Assembly (NCBI RefSeq): GCF_002374855.1
Contig: NZ_NWVC01000001.1
Coordinates: 434,001-498,000, forward strand
Length of the DNA stretch: 64,000 bases
Origin: Sphingomonas adhaesiva
GTDB lineage: Bacteria; Pseudomonadota; Alphaproteobacteria; Sphingomonadales; Sphingomonadaceae
Direction: 5' to 3'
Part shown: piece by piece, positions 16,547 to 26,732 of the stretch
Layout of the letters: every line of letters begins with the position of its first letter
Position numbering within the stretch: the stretch's first letter is position 1
Position numbers and translations under genes: made by a program
Notes under the pieces: generated by a model
Seen by the model: the letters and a program-made list of their open reading frames with translations, nothing else
Told to the model about the DNA's origin: nothing
Database searches by the model: none

Positions 16547-17029
16547 ATGCCGCGTCCCAAACCCGCCACGTTCGACAAGAAGAAGGTCGTCGCCGAGAAC
16601 CGCCGCGCGCGGTTCGATTATGCGATCGACACCACCTATGAGGCCGGGATCGTCCTGACCGGCACCGAGGTGAAGAGCCTGCGCTTCGGCGAAGGCTCGA
16701 TCGCGGAAAGCTATGCCGAGGTGTCGGGGGACGAGGTGTGGCTGGTCAATTCGAACATCCCCGAATTCAGCCACGGCAACCGCTTCAACCACGAACCCAA
16801 GCGCCCCCGTAAACTGCTGCTTCATGAGCGTGAGATAAACAAGCTGCACGGCGCGGTGGCGCGGGAAGGCATGACGCTGGTCCCGCTCACCGTCTATTTC
16901 AACGGGCAGGGGCGCGCGAAGGTGGAACTGGCACTGGCCAAGGGGCGCAAGGCGCACGACAAGCGCGAACATATCAAGGAACGCGACTGGAAGCGCGAGG
17001 CCGGGCGCGTCCTGCGCGAGCACGGTTGA
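16547..17029 (+). CDS. smpB: SsrA-binding protein SmpB
   Basis: Binds tmRNA and brings it to stalled ribosomes in trans-translation. The protein has 160 residues, the usual length. Family features are the opening [12 protein letters not shown], the strand [13 protein letters not shown], the loop [13 protein letters not shown], and the basic C-terminal tail ([23 protein letters not shown]) that folds as a helix in the decoding centre. dapA precedes it and a DUF2062 gene begins one base after the stop, so the three are probably one transcript. Confidence 0.97.
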   Translation: MPRPKPATFDKKKVVAENRRARFDYAIDTTYEAGIVLTGTEVKSLRFGEGSIAESYAEVSGDEVWLVNSNIPEFSHGNRFNHEPKRPRKLLLHEREINKLHGAVAREGMTLVPLTVYFNGQGRAKVELALAKGRKAHDKREHIKERDWKREAGRVLREHG

Positions 17030-17030
17030 G

Positions 17031-17600
17031 GTGGCGTCGCGTCCGATGACCGGGTGGGACAGGATCGCGGCGTGGAGCCGGCGCAACCTGCCGACCCGCG
17101 AATCGATGGAGGGCAGCCGCCTGCTGCGCCCGGTCGCGCATCGCGTACTGGCGCCCGAATTGTGGCGCTTCACCCGCCGCTCCGTGCCCCGCGGCGTCGC
17201 GCTGGGGATGATCGCGGGCATCCTGTTCCCGGTGGCGCAGATCGCGATCGCCGCGCTGATCGCCTTTCCGTTCCGCGCCAACGTCCCCGTCGCCGCGCTG
17301 GTGACGTTCATCACCAACCCGCTGACCACGCCGTTCATCCTGTTCGCGGCCTATCGCATCGGCGCGTGGCTGCTCCACTCGCACGCCCCGGCTGTGGCGC
17401 AACCGGTGGCGGAGGCGGCGACCGGCTGGCTGCAATGGGCGTGGGATGCCGGCCCGGCGCTGATCGTCGGGCTGCTGGTGATCGCCGCCGCATCGGCGGC
17501 GCTCGGCTATGGCGCGGCAATGCTGGGGTGGCGCGCATGGATCGCGCGCAAATGGCGCCACCGCCACCAGCACCGCGACGATCATCGCCACGATAGCTAG
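17031..17600 (+). CDS. DUF2062 domain-containing membrane protein
   Basis: A 189-residue inner-membrane protein of family DUF2062. The signature region is PRGVALGMIAGILFPVAQI with TNPLTTPFILFAAYRIG; about three hydrophobic helices lie near residues 55-75, 80-110 and 140-165. The C-terminus is His/Arg-rich (RHRHQHRDDHRHDS), which is unusual and might bind metal. The start is GTG at 17031, one base after the smpB stop; an ATG at 17046 is the alternative. The biological function of the family is not established. Location after smpB is common in this bacterial group. Confidence 0.85.
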   Translation: MASRPMTGWDRIAAWSRRNLPTRESMEGSRLLRPVAHRVLAPELWRFTRRSVPRGVALGMIAGILFPVAQIAIAALIAFPFRANVPVAALVTFITNPLTTPFILFAAYRIGAWLLHSHAPAVAQPVAEAATGWLQWAWDAGPALIVGLLVIAAASAALGYGAAMLGWRAWIARKWRHRHQHRDDHRHDS

Positions 17601-17649
17601 GCACGCGCTCGCCGCGCTGGCGCATGGCAAACTCCCGCTCTAAGACACG

Positions 17650-17686
17650 GGCATCCTTGGGGGGAGGATCATCAACAAAGGATGCC
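17650..17686 (+). promoter_or_regulatory. Hairpin over the first start codon of the M13 peptidase gene
   Basis: GGCATCCTT (17650-17658) and AAGGATGCC (17678-17686) are perfect 9-bp inverted arms. The 19-base loop holds a strong Shine-Dalgarno-like GGGGGGAGGA, and the 3' arm contains the first candidate ATG (17682). The RNA could hide that codon and either expose the loop ribosome site for the second ATG at 17694 or regulate translation. Confidence 0.4.
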
Positions 17687-19715
17687 TTCGTACATGCGTC
17701 GCCGCTTCATCACCCTGTCCGCGCTCGTCGCGCTCGTCCCCGCCGCGCTGATCGCCCAATCCGCTGCGCGAAACCCCGACGCGCCGCAATATGGCACGTT
17801 TGGTTTCGACACCGCCGGAATGGACCGTTCGGTCAAGCCGGGCGATGATTTCTATGCCTTCGCCAACGGCACCTGGGCGAAGAACACCGTCATCCCCGCG
17901 GACGAGGCGAATTACGGCGCCTTCTCGGTCCTGCAGGACCTGTCGCGCGAACGCACCCGCGGCCTGCTGGAGGCGGCGCGCAGCGATCCGCGGTCGAAGA
18001 TCGGCACCGCTTATGCCGCCTTCCTCGATACCGCCGCGATCGAGCGTGCCGGCCTTGCCCCGATCCGCCCGTGGCTGGCGACGATCAAGGCGGCGGACAA
18101 GCCCGGCTATGCCGCGCTGCTCGCGCAGGCCGATCGCAACGGCGTCGACACGCCCTTCGGCCTCTACGTCGGGCAGGACAGCAAGAACCCCGACGCCTAT
18201 GTCGTGAACCTGCGCCAGTCCGGGCTGGGGATGCCCGACCGCGATTATTATCTGTCGAACGATGCCAAGCTGGTGGAGGCGCGCACCGCCTATCGCGCGC
18301 ATCTGGCGCGGCTGCTGACGCTCGCGGGTGAAGCCGATGCCGATGCGCGCGCCGCCGCGATCGTCGCGTTCGAAACGCAGATCGCGCAAGCGCACTGGAC
18401 CCGCATCGACAGCCGCGACGCGGACAAGACCTACAACCGCATGACGCTCGCCGATCTGGCGCGCACCGCGCCGGGGTTCGATTTCGCCGCCTATTTGAAG
18501 GCGGGCGGCCTTGCCGCCGATACGCTGGTTGTGGGTCAGCCGACCGCGATCGCCGGGGAGGCCGCGCTGATCGCGAAGACGCCGATCGCGGTGCTGCGCG
18601 ACCAGCTGATCGTGCGCAGCCTCGACGGGTTCGCCGATGTTCTTCCCGCCGCGATCGATCGCGAAAGCTTCGCCTTCAACGACACCGTGCTGAACGGCAC
18701 CCCCGAACAGTCCGAACGGTGGAAGCGCGCGGTCGGCTTCACCTCCTCGGCGCTCACCGACGAGGTGTCCAAGGTCTATGTCGCGCGCTATTTCCCGCCC
18801 GCGACCAAGGCCGCGGCGGACGAAATGGTGCGCAACATCATCGCCGCGATGAACCGCCGCATCGACACGCTCGAATGGATGGCGCCCGAAACCAAGGCGA
18901 AGGCGCATGCAAAGCTGGCCGCCTTCGTGCCCCGCATCGGCTATCCCGATCGCTGGCGCGACTATGCCGCGCTGTCGATCCGCGCGGGCGATGCGTTCGG
19001 CAACATGCTGCGCGCCAACCAGTGGCAGCACGATTATAACGTCGGAAAGCTGGGCAAGCCGATCTACCGCTGGGAATGGGGCATGGCCCCGATGACCGTG
19101 AACGCGCAGGCCAATTTCGGGCTGGTCGCGATCACCTTCCCCGCGGCGATCCTCCAGCCGCCGTTCTTCGATCCGAAGGCGGATGCGGCGGTCAATTACG
19201 GCGGCATCGGCGCGGTGATCGGGCATGAGATGAGCCATCATTTCGACGATCAGGGCGCGAAGTTCGACGCACGCGGGCGGCTGACGCAATGGTGGACCGA
19301 CGCCGACGTCGCGCGGTTCAAGGCGCTGAGCCAGAAACTGGTCGCGCAATATGACGCCTATCAACCGCTGCCGGGGCTGCACGTGAAGGGTCAGCTGACG
19401 CTGGGCGAGAATTCCGCCGACCTCGCCGGGCTGGCCGCCGCGCACGACGCCTATCTCGCCTCGCTGAAGGGCGCGAAGCCGCCGGTGATCGACGGCTTTT
19501 CCGCCGACCAGCGCTTCTACCTCGGTTGGGCGCAGGTGTGGCGGCGCAACTATCGCGAGGCGAACCTGCGCCAGCGCCTGCTGACCGATCCGCACGCGCC
19601 GTCCGAACAGCGCACGTGGATCGTGCGCAACATGGATGCCTGGTACGACGCCTATCGCCCCGCGCCGGCCGATCGCCTGTACCTGGCGCCCGACGCACGC
19701 GTGCGGATCTGGTAG
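17682..19715 (+). CDS. Exported M13 family zinc metallopeptidase (neprilysin/PepO-like)
   Basis: Predicted secreted endopeptidase of 677 residues for small peptides. A signal peptide (RRRFITLSALVALVPAALIAQ) is followed by the large M13 N-domain beginning VKPGDDFYAFANGTW, a hallmark. The catalytic HExxH is HEMSH (in GAVIGHEMSHHFDDQG), the third zinc ligand is the Glu of GENSADLAG, and the C-terminal RLYLAPDARVRIW resembles the family end, though the usual CxxW is replaced. The ATG at 17682 or 17694 can serve; a hairpin overlaps the first. cckA begins only 3 bases after the stop, an odd partnership. Confidence 0.93.
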   Translation: MPSYMRRRFITLSALVALVPAALIAQSAARNPDAPQYGTFGFDTAGMDRSVKPGDDFYAFANGTWAKNTVIPADEANYGAFSVLQDLSRERTRGLLEAARSDPRSKIGTAYAAFLDTAAIERAGLAPIRPWLATIKAADKPGYAALLAQADRNGVDTPFGLYVGQDSKNPDAYVVNLRQSGLGMPDRDYYLSNDAKLVEARTAYRAHLARLLTLAGEADADARAAAIVAFETQIAQAHWTRIDSRDADKTYNRMTLADLARTAPGFDFAAYLKAGGLAADTLVVGQPTAIAGEAALIAKTPIAVLRDQLIVRSLDGFADVLPAAIDRESFAFNDTVLNGTPEQSERWKRAVGFTSSALTDEVSKVYVARYFPPATKAAADEMVRNIIAAMNRRIDTLEWMAPETKAKAHAKLAAFVPRIGYPDRWRDYAALSIRAGDAFGNMLRANQWQHDYNVGKLGKPIYRWEWGMAPMTVNAQANFGLVAITFPAAILQPPFFDPKADAAVNYGGIGAVIGHEMSHHFDDQGAKFDARGRLTQWWTDADVARFKALSQKLVAQYDAYQPLPGLHVKGQLTLGENSADLAGLAAAHDAYLASLKGAKPPVIDGFSADQRFYLGWAQVWRRNYREANLRQRLLTDPHAPSEQRTWIVRNMDAWYDAYRPAPADRLYLAPDARVRIW

Positions 19716-19718
19716 GGG

Positions 19719-22133
19719 ATGTCGCTGGGGATGATCGACGGGCGGGGCGCGCAACGGCGCCAGTGGCGCATCGGACTGGCGCTGGCGACCCTTGCCGGGG
19801 TCGCCGCCGCGGGGCTGGTGCTGTGGCTCGTCCATGACGCCACGATCGCGGCCGGGTTCTTCGGCGCCGCGATCGTGCTGGCGGGCGTCGCGCTCGCCGT
19901 CGCGATGCTGCGCCGCGTCGATACCCCCGCCACCGCGGTGGAACACGACTGGGAGCTCATCCGCGCGTTGGTCGAATCGAGCGACGACGGGATCGCCGTG
20001 ACCGACCGGTCCGGGCGGCTGGTGTGCGCTAACGACTGCTACGAAAACCTGTTCGCCGGCTTTCCCACGCCGCCCTCGCTGCCGCTGGCGGGCGATGGCG
20101 GCGGGCAGCTGGCGGTCGCGGGGCGCGCGGCGTGGCGCGACGGGCGTGCGACGGCGGCGCTGCGCGGCGCGGTCGGCGCGATCGACGCGACGATCACCCG
20201 CGCGGGGCAGGAACAGGATATCCTGGTCTGGCGGTTCGCGCATGGCCCCGCGCCCTCGGGCCAGCCGGCGCGCTTCGCCGAATCGATCGACGGCACGTTG
20301 GGCGCGCAGCTGGGCAGCGCCGGGGTGATGGCCGCGCTGGTCACCGCCAATGGCCATGTGCTGGCCGCCAATGCGGTGCTGCGCACCCGCGCCACCGGCA
20401 CCCCCGACGGGGCGCTGACCGGTGAGGATCTGGCCCGGTTCCTGGCCGAAGACCATGGCGGCACCGTCCGTTTCATTTCCGAAGGGGAGGGCGCCAACCC
20501 GCTGCGGTTGCTGCAGATCCCGCTGTCGGGCGATGACGACGCGCCGATCCTGGTGGTGATGGTCGACGTCGACACCGGCGTCGCGGGCAGCGCCGAGGAT
20601 GTCGAGGCGCTGCTGATGCTGATGCCGTTCGGCATCGCGCTGGTCGATCGTGACGGCCGCTTCGTGCAGATGAACCAGGCGTTCGCGCGCGCCGCGGGGG
20701 TCGAGCCGGGGCAGCTGCCCGTCTATCCCGGCGACCTGGTGGTGCGCGAGGACAAGAGCGCGGTCGCCGACGCGGTCCGCCGCTTCGCCAGCGGCGCGGC
20801 GCGCTCCACCGATCTGGCCGTGCGGCTCAAGGACCATCCCGACGAACCGGTCGCACTGTCGATCGCCGCCGCGCGCGGGCTGGGCGAGGCGGCGGTGCTG
20901 CTCAGCCTGAAGGACAATAACGAGGAAAACCGCCTCAAGCGCGAGGTTGCGCAGGCCACCAAGATGCAGGCGGTCGGCCAGCTGGCCGGTGGCGTCGCGC
21001 ACGATTTCAACAATATCCTGACCGCGATCATCGGCCATTGCGACCTGATGCTGATGCGCCATTCGCCCGGCGACAGCGATTACGACGATATCCAGCAGAT
21101 CCGCGCCAATTCGAACCGCGCCGCCAGCCTGACCCGCCAGCTGCTCGCCTTCTCGCGCCAGCAGACGCTGCGCCCGCAGGTGCTGCAACTGCCCGACGTC
21201 GTGTCGGAGGTGTCGAACCTGTTGCGCCGCCTGATGGGCGAGACGGTCGTGCTGGAGGTCAAGCACGGCCGCGATCTGGGTCCCGTCCGCGCCGATCCGG
21301 GGCAGCTGGAACAGGTGGTCGTGAACCTGGCGGTCAACGCGCGCGACGCGATGCTGGCGAAGGGCAACGGCGGCAAGCTGACGATCCAGACCCGCTCGGT
21401 CCCGATCGCTGAGGTGCGCCGGCGCGGCAGCGATATCGTGCCGATCGGCGATTATACCGCGCTGGAAATCTCCGATACCGGCACCGGCATTCCCCCGGAG
21501 GTGCTGCCCAAGATCTTCGAGCCGTTCTTCACCACCAAGGAAGTCGGCAAGGGCACCGGGCTGGGCCTGTCGACCGTCTACGGCATCGTCAAGCAGTCGG
21601 GCGGCTATATCTTCGCCGATTCCAAGCCGGGGCAGGGCGCCACCTTCACCATCTACCTGCCGGTCCATGCGGCCAGCGGGCAGGAACCGGCGACGCTGCT
21701 GACCGTGCCGACCCCCGCCGCGCGGCAGCGGTCGAGCGACCTGTGGGGCACCGGCACGATCCTGCTGGTGGAGGATGAGGACATGGTCCGCGCCGTCGCC
21801 GAACGCGCGCTGGCGCGGCAGGGCTATACCGTGCTGGCGGCCGAGAATGGCGAGGCGGCGCTGGAACTGCTGGCGGGGGTCGACCGCCCGACGTTGGTCA
21901 TCTCCGACGTGATGATGCCGGTGATGGACGGCCCGACGCTCGCACAGGCGCTGCGCCAGCTGCATCCCGGCATCCCGATCCTGTTCATGTCGGGCTATGC
22001 CGAGGAACAGCTGCGTCGCTCGATCGACCTCGACAACGTGTCGTTCCTGCCCAAGCCGTTCTCGGTCCAGCAGCTGGCGGAGGCGACGCGCGACGTGTTG
22101 CTGGCGCAACAGGGGACGGCGGCGGAAGCGTGA
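19719..22133 (+). CDS. cckA: Hybrid sensor histidine kinase CckA
   Basis: Inner-membrane kinase/phosphatase that in Alphaproteobacteria feeds phosphate through ChpT to CtrA (and CpdR). The protein has 804 residues. Two transmembrane helices lie around residues 17-62, then PAS-like sensory regions, the dimerisation domain with H428 in [12 protein letters not shown] (the CckA-type H-box), the ATPase domain ([33 protein letters not shown] cut short here, [12 protein letters not shown]) and a receiver with D730 in [12 protein letters not shown]. The domain order and H-box match CckA. It directly follows the M13 peptidase and precedes a stand-alone receiver protein. Confidence 0.95.
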   Translation: MSLGMIDGRGAQRRQWRIGLALATLAGVAAAGLVLWLVHDATIAAGFFGAAIVLAGVALAVAMLRRVDTPATAVEHDWELIRALVESSDDGIAVTDRSGRLVCANDCYENLFAGFPTPPSLPLAGDGGGQLAVAGRAAWRDGRATAALRGAVGAIDATITRAGQEQDILVWRFAHGPAPSGQPARFAESIDGTLGAQLGSAGVMAALVTANGHVLAANAVLRTRATGTPDGALTGEDLARFLAEDHGGTVRFISEGEGANPLRLLQIPLSGDDDAPILVVMVDVDTGVAGSAEDVEALLMLMPFGIALVDRDGRFVQMNQAFARAAGVEPGQLPVYPGDLVVREDKSAVADAVRRFASGAARSTDLAVRLKDHPDEPVALSIAAARGLGEAAVLLSLKDNNEENRLKREVAQATKMQAVGQLAGGVAHDFNNILTAIIGHCDLMLMRHSPGDSDYDDIQQIRANSNRAASLTRQLLAFSRQQTLRPQVLQLPDVVSEVSNLLRRLMGETVVLEVKHGRDLGPVRADPGQLEQVVVNLAVNARDAMLAKGNGGKLTIQTRSVPIAEVRRRGSDIVPIGDYTALEISDTGTGIPPEVLPKIFEPFFTTKEVGKGTGLGLSTVYGIVKQSGGYIFADSKPGQGATFTIYLPVHAASGQEPATLLTVPTPAARQRSSDLWGTGTILLVEDEDMVRAVAERALARQGYTVLAAENGEAALELLAGVDRPTLVISDVMMPVMDGPTLAQALRQLHPGIPILFMSGYAEEQLRRSIDLDNVSFLPKPFSVQQLAEATRDVLLAQQGTAAEA

Positions 22134-22173
22134 GGCCATTGCGCGCGCGCCGCATCACGCTATGGCGGAACCC

Positions 22174-22521
22174 ATGACGATGCGCGTTTTGCTGGTCGAG
22201 GACGAACCCCTCATCGCGATGATGCTGGAGGATTTCCTGGAAGCCCTGGACAAGGGGCATGCCGGAACCGCCGATTGCGTCGCCGCCGCGCTGCCGATGG
22301 TCGCCGCGGGCGGCATCGACGCGGCGATCCTCGACGTCAACCTGCGCAGCGGGGAAAAGAGCTTCGCGATCGCCGATGCGCTTGCCGAACGCGGCATCCC
22401 GTTCGTCTTCGCCACCGGCGGCGGCGGGGAGGAGATCGCCCCCGAACACCGCGACCGCCCGCGGCTGTCGAAACCGTTCACCATGGACGGCGTCGACCAG
22501 GCACTCGCCCAGCTCGCCTGA
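22174..22521 (+). CDS. FAT GUY-type single-domain response regulator (SdrG-like)
   Basis: A 115-residue receiver domain with no output domain. The acidic pair is in LLVEDEPLIA, the phosphoacceptor Asp in AAILDVNL, the switch Thr in FATGG and the conserved Lys in LSKPF. The segment PFVFATGG matches the PFxFATG[G/Y] motif that defines the FAT GUY response regulators, whose studied member SdrG of Sphingomonas works in the general stress response. Whether this is SdrG itself cannot be told. GGCGGA lies just before the ATG at 22174; ATGs at 22162 and 22180 are alternatives. It sits 40 bp after cckA. Confidence 0.87.
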   Translation: MTMRVLLVEDEPLIAMMLEDFLEALDKGHAGTADCVAAALPMVAAGGIDAAILDVNLRSGEKSFAIADALAERGIPFVFATGGGGEEIAPEHRDRPRLSKPFTMDGVDQALAQLA

Positions 22522-22576
22522 GGCGCGATCGTCCCGGACGTTTCCGGGGCACGGCGAGGTGCAGCTACAAGCTCCT

Positions 22577-22612
22577 CCCGTCATGCCGGACTCGTTCCGG
22601 CATCCACCGCGC
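22577..22612 (+). repeat. Dispersed palindromic repeat, copy 2 (left end of MITE-like element)
   Basis: This 36-base arm has the internal palindrome TGCCGGA..TCCGGCA. It is the reverse complement of 22768-22803 with a single mismatch. The gap 22522-22890 between the response regulator and the S9 peptidase holds these two arms and a 155-bp centre without a credible gene. Confidence 0.8.
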
Positions 22613-22767
22613 CGCGTACGCCGCCGGCGTTGTTTCTGCCGCACGGTGGGGAAAGAAGCCGGCCGGGATGACGACGGTCCAAAGCCGCAGACCGCCACGC
22701 TCGCAGCGCACCCGTCCGGCTCCGGGCGGCCACCGTGCGGTGCTGTCAACAGGTCGCAGCGCATGCC

Positions 22768-22803
22768 GCGCGGTGGATGCCGGAACAAGTCCGGCATGAC
22801 GGG
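22768..22803 (-). repeat. Dispersed palindromic repeat, copy 3 (right end of MITE-like element)
   Basis: Inverted partner of the arm at 22577-22612; 35 of 36 bases match. The two arms enclose 155 bp, so the whole 227-bp unit looks like a miniature inverted-repeat element or a paired REP-type element. Confidence 0.8.
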
Positions 22804-22890
22804 GCGGGCTGCCGCAAGGGTATCCAACGCGATGGCACGGCAGGGCGCGGCGGAAGCGGTCACCCCCTCCCGCGCGCGCCCATGAACCGC

Positions 22891-24900
22891 CTACTGGCCC
22901 CCGGCCGCTGTCCCCGCCGACAGCCCCTTCACGAACTGCGCGCCATGCTTCACCTGCGCGGTGGACGCGGCGAGCGCGCCGCCGACCGGTTCGGCACGCC
23001 CGCCCAGGCACGGCGCCAGGAAGTTTTCCGCCACCGCGTTGAACGCGATGTTGTTCACCGGCCGGGCGAAGCCATGGCCTTCGTCGGGGAACAGCACATA
23101 GGTGACCGGGATGTTCTTCGCCGCCATTGCCGCGACGATCTGGTCGCTCTCGGCGACGTTGACGCGCGGGTCGTTGGCGCCCTGTCCGATCAGCAGCGGC
23201 TTCTTGATCCGGTCCACGAACGTCAGCGGGCTGCGCTCCTTCAGCAGCGCGCGCCCTTCCTCGGTCGTCGGATCGCCCATCCGCTTGTAGAATTGCTGCT
23301 TGCCGGCTTCCCAATACGGCGGGATCGTCTTGAGCAGCGTGAACAGGTTCGACGGCCCGACGATGTCCACCCCGCACGCGAACGCATCGGGGGTGAAGGT
23401 CAGCCCGGCCAGCGTGGCATAGCCACCGTACGAACCGCCCATGATCGCCACCTTGTCCTTGGTGGTGACGCCCTGCTTCACCGCCCAGTCGACCGCGTCG
23501 ATCAGGTCGTCGTGCATCTTGCGGCCCCATTGCAGGTCGCCGGCGGACACGAACTTCTTCCCGAACCCGGTCGATCCGCGATAATTGACCGACAGCACCG
23601 CATAGCCGCGGTTCGCCAGCCACTGATGATAGCCGTTATAGCCGTAGCCGTCGCGCGCCCACGGTCCGCCATGGACGAACAGCACCATCGGCACGGGTCC
23701 GGTCACCCCCTTCGGCCTGGTCAGGTACGACACCAGCGTCAGCCCGTCGCGCGCCGCGATCTCCGCCGGCTCCATCGCGACCAGCGGCGCACCGACCAGC
23801 TCCGGCCGGGTCACGTACAGCTGCGTCAGCGCCCTGGCCTTGCGGTCGTAGACATAGGTGGCGACCGGCGCGTTGACCGGGTCGAACGTCACCAGCCATT
23901 TGTCGTCCGCGTCGGTACGGCTGCCGACCGTGAACTCGCCCTTGTTCTGCGCCTTCAGGAAGGCCAGGTCCGCCTTCAACGCATCGCCCACCGGGACATA
24001 TTCATTGGTCAGGTAATCGACCGAATAGGCTTCCAGCTGTCCGGTCACCGGGTTGAACAGCCCGCCGTCGACGTCCGCCTTGGCGCTTTGCCCGACGATC
24101 GCGGTCTTGCCGCTCGCCACGTCCTGCGCGATCAGCGCGGCGGTGTCGCGCCCGCGCGAATCGGTCCAGTACAGCGTCTTGCCGTCGGTGGTGAAGCCCA
24201 GCGGCGCGGTGGTCAGCGAATCCTCCAGCCCCACCTGCGCGACCGGGGTCGTCTCCACGTTCGTGCCGGTGACGCGGTAATAGTCGCTGCCGCCATCGGG
24301 CCGCGCCTTGCTGGCCAGCCGCAGCTTAAGCTGGTCGTCGGCGACGAACCCGGCATAGCCGTCGTTCTGCATCACCTTGGTCAGCTGCCCGCTGTTGAGG
24401 TTCAGTTCGTAGACGTCATGCCAGCGCGGGTCGCGGTTGTTGACGCCGATCAGGATGCGGTCCTTGATCGTCTGGCTGGCGCCGATCACCTGCACGCGGG
24501 TCTTCTCGAACGGGGTCAGCGTCTTTTGCGCGCCGGTCGCGACGTCGACGCCGTACAGCAGGAAATTCTCGTCCCCGCCCTTGTCGTTGACGTACAGGAT
24601 CGAGCGCGAATCCGGCGCCCAGAAGCTCTGCCGGATCGGGCGCCCCTTCTCGGCGGTCAGCGGGCGTGCCTGGTCGGGCTTGTCGGACGGCGCGACCCAG
24701 ATGTTGAGCACCCCGTCGCGCGGCGCGATGAAGGTGATCCACCTGCCGTCGGGGGACAGTTTACCCCCGGTGCGCGTCGGATTGCCGAACAGTTTCGCCC
24801 GCTCGATCAGCGGCACCGCGCCGGGCGCATCCGCCATCGCCGCCATCACCGGCTGGATCGCGAGCAGCGCCGCACCGGCGCCCAGAATCGCCTTCAACAT
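22891..24900 (-). CDS. Exported S9 family prolyl oligopeptidase-like peptidase
   Basis: Predicted periplasmic or secreted serine peptidase of 669 residues (acylaminoacyl-peptidase/DPP type). A signal peptide (MLKAILGAGAALLAIQPVMA) is followed by a beta-propeller domain (to about residue 400, with blades such as LSPDGRWITF and FWAPDSRSILYV) and an alpha/beta-hydrolase domain. The nucleophile is the Ser in GGSYGGYATLAG, an Asp lies in GANDPRV and the His in DEGHGF, giving the catalytic triad. Start ATG 24900 has GGGAGGAT about 8 bases before it. It is divergent from ilvD. It is the fourth exported peptidase in the window. Confidence 0.93.
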   Translation of the reverse strand: MLKAILGAGAALLAIQPVMAAMADAPGAVPLIERAKLFGNPTRTGGKLSPDGRWITFIAPRDGVLNIWVAPSDKPDQARPLTAEKGRPIRQSFWAPDSRSILYVNDKGGDENFLLYGVDVATGAQKTLTPFEKTRVQVIGASQTIKDRILIGVNNRDPRWHDVYELNLNSGQLTKVMQNDGYAGFVADDQLKLRLASKARPDGGSDYYRVTGTNVETTPVAQVGLEDSLTTAPLGFTTDGKTLYWTDSRGRDTAALIAQDVASGKTAIVGQSAKADVDGGLFNPVTGQLEAYSVDYLTNEYVPVGDALKADLAFLKAQNKGEFTVGSRTDADDKWLVTFDPVNAPVATYVYDRKARALTQLYVTRPELVGAPLVAMEPAEIAARDGLTLVSYLTRPKGVTGPVPMVLFVHGGPWARDGYGYNGYHQWLANRGYAVLSVNYRGSTGFGKKFVSAGDLQWGRKMHDDLIDAVDWAVKQGVTTKDKVAIMGGSYGGYATLAGLTFTPDAFACGVDIVGPSNLFTLLKTIPPYWEAGKQQFYKRMGDPTTEEGRALLKERSPLTFVDRIKKPLLIGQGANDPRVNVAESDQIVAAMAAKNIPVTYVLFPDEGHGFARPVNNIAFNAVAENFLAPCLGGRAEPVGGALAASTAQVKHGAQFVKGLSAGTAAGGQ

Positions 24901-25010
24901 GCCAAATATCCTCCCTGCTGTATTAGCCGAGCATGGCACGCGGCGGCGTTACCTATCAACGCTAATATCCTTGCGTTTACCCCGCCTCCCGCGACATAGG
25001 CGTGCGCGTT

Positions 25011-26732
25011 ATGACCCATGTTTTCGACAAATCCCGTCTGCCCAGCCGTCACGTCTCGGTCGGGCCGGAGCGCGCTCCCCACCGCAGCTATTATTACGCG
25101 ATGGGCCTTTCGGAGGAGGCGATCGCACGCCCGTTCGTCGCGCTCGCCTCCGCGGGCAACGACAGCGCACCGTGCAACACCACGCTGGATGCGCAGGCCG
25201 ATGCCGCGCGCCGCGGGGTGGAGCAGGGCGGGGGGATGCCGCGCCGCTTCAACACCATCACCGTGACGGACGGCATCGCGATGGGCCACCAGGGGATGAA
25301 ATCCTCGCTGGTCAGCCGCGAGGTGATCGCCGATTCGGTCGAACTGTCGGTGCGCGGCCATTGCTATGACGCGCTGGTCGGCTTCGCGGGATGCGACAAG
25401 TCGCTGCCGGGGATGATGATGGCGATGCTGCGCCTCAACATCCCCTCGATCTTCGTCTACGGCGGGTCGATCCTGCCCGGCCGGTTCGAGGATCGCGACG
25501 TCACCGTCGTGGACGTGTTCGAGGTGGTCGGCCGATACGCCGCCGGCAACTGCCCGATCAGCGAGGTTCACGCGCTCGAAAAGGTCGCCTGCCCGGGGCA
25601 CGGCGCGTGCGGCGGGCAATATACCGCCAACACCATGGCCTGCGTGGGCGAGGCGATCGGCCTGTCGCTGCCCAACAGCAACATGGTCCCCGCGCCCTAT
25701 ACCACGCGCGAACAGATCGCGGTTGCCGCGGGCGCGCAGGTGATGGAGCTGCTGGCGAAGAACATCCGCCCGCGCGACATCTGCACGCGCCAGGCGTTCG
25801 AGAATGCCGCGCGGATCGTCGCGGCCACTGGCGGATCGACCAATGGCGCGCTCCACCTGCCCGCGATGGCGCATGAGGCGGGGATCGCGTTCGACCTGTT
25901 CGACGTCGCGGAAATCTTCAAGTCGACGCCGTACATCGCCGATCTGAAGCCGGGCGGTAAGTATGTCGCGAAGGACATGTACGAGGCCGGCGGCATCTAC
26001 ATGCTGATGAAGACATTGCTGTCCGAAGGGCTGCTGCACGGCGACTGCATCACCGTCACCGGCAAGACGCTGGCGGAGAACATCGACCAGGTGACGTGGA
26101 ACCCCGATCAGAAGGTGATCTACGACGCCAAGGCGCCGATCACGCCCACCGGCGGCGTCGTCGGCCTGCGCGGCACGCTGGCGCCCGATGGCGCGATCGT
26201 GAAGATCGCCGGGATGCACCGGCTCCAGTTCGAAGGGCCGGCGCGCTGCTTCGATTGCGAGGAGGATGCCTTCGCCGCGGTCGAGGCGCGTGCGATCCGC
26301 GAGGGCGAGGTCGTCGTGATCCGCTACGAAGGGCCGAAGGGCGGGCCGGGGATGCGCGAGATGCTGTCCACCACCGCCGCGCTCTACGGGCTGGGGATGG
26401 GCGAGAAGGTCGCGCTCATCACCGACGGGCGCTTCTCGGGCGCGACGCGCGGCTTCTGCATCGGCCATGTCGGGCCGGAGGCGGCGGACGGCGGCCCGAT
26501 CGCGCTGGTCGAGGACGGCGACACGATCCGCATCGACGCGGAGGCGGGGACGATCGACCTTCTGGTCGACGACGCCATACTCGCCGATCGCCGCACGCGC
26601 TGGACCGGGCGACAGAATGACTATGGCGCCGGCGCCTTGTGGCGCTATGCGCAGAATGTCGGCCCTGCCTATAAGGGGGCGGTCACCCACCCCGGCGCGG
26701 CAGCGGAGCGGCATGTTTACGCGGATATCTGA
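25011..26732 (+). CDS. ilvD: Dihydroxy-acid dehydratase
   Basis: Iron-sulfur enzyme of branched-chain amino acid synthesis that dehydrates 2,3-dihydroxy-isovalerate and -methylvalerate. The protein is 573 residues of the IlvD/Edd family. Cluster and signature cysteines are visible in [18 protein letters not shown] and [16 protein letters not shown]; the C-terminal signature is [14 protein letters not shown]. The pattern fits IlvD better than Edd or sugar-acid dehydratases. ATG at 25011 is preferred to the GTG at 25002, as AGG lies ten bases before it. A lipoprotein gene starts inside its last 20 bases. Confidence 0.95.
   Translation: MTHVFDKSRLPSRHVSVGPERAPHRSYYYAMGLSEEAIARPFVALASAGNDSAPCNTTLDAQADAARRGVEQGGGMPRRFNTITVTDGIAMGHQGMKSSLVSREVIADSVELSVRGHCYDALVGFAGCDKSLPGMMMAMLRLNIPSIFVYGGSILPGRFEDRDVTVVDVFEVVGRYAAGNCPISEVHALEKVACPGHGACGGQYTANTMACVGEAIGLSLPNSNMVPAPYTTREQIAVAAGAQVMELLAKNIRPRDICTRQAFENAARIVAATGGSTNGALHLPAMAHEAGIAFDLFDVAEIFKSTPYIADLKPGGKYVAKDMYEAGGIYMLMKTLLSEGLLHGDCITVTGKTLAENIDQVTWNPDQKVIYDAKAPITPTGGVVGLRGTLAPDGAIVKIAGMHRLQFEGPARCFDCEEDAFAAVEARAIREGEVVVIRYEGPKGGPGMREMLSTTAALYGLGMGEKVALITDGRFSGATRGFCIGHVGPEAADGGPIALVEDGDTIRIDAEAGTIDLLVDDAILADRRTRWTGRQNDYGAGALWRYAQNVGPAYKGAVTHPGAAAERHVYADI

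Noticed and set aside
17640..22139. A 1499-residue open frame on the minus strand across the M13 peptidase and cckA.
   Set aside because: It is antisense to two genes with clear catalytic motifs, is rich in Arg, Gly and Ala as third-position G+C shadows are, and has no family motif. Long antisense frames are expected in high G+C DNA.
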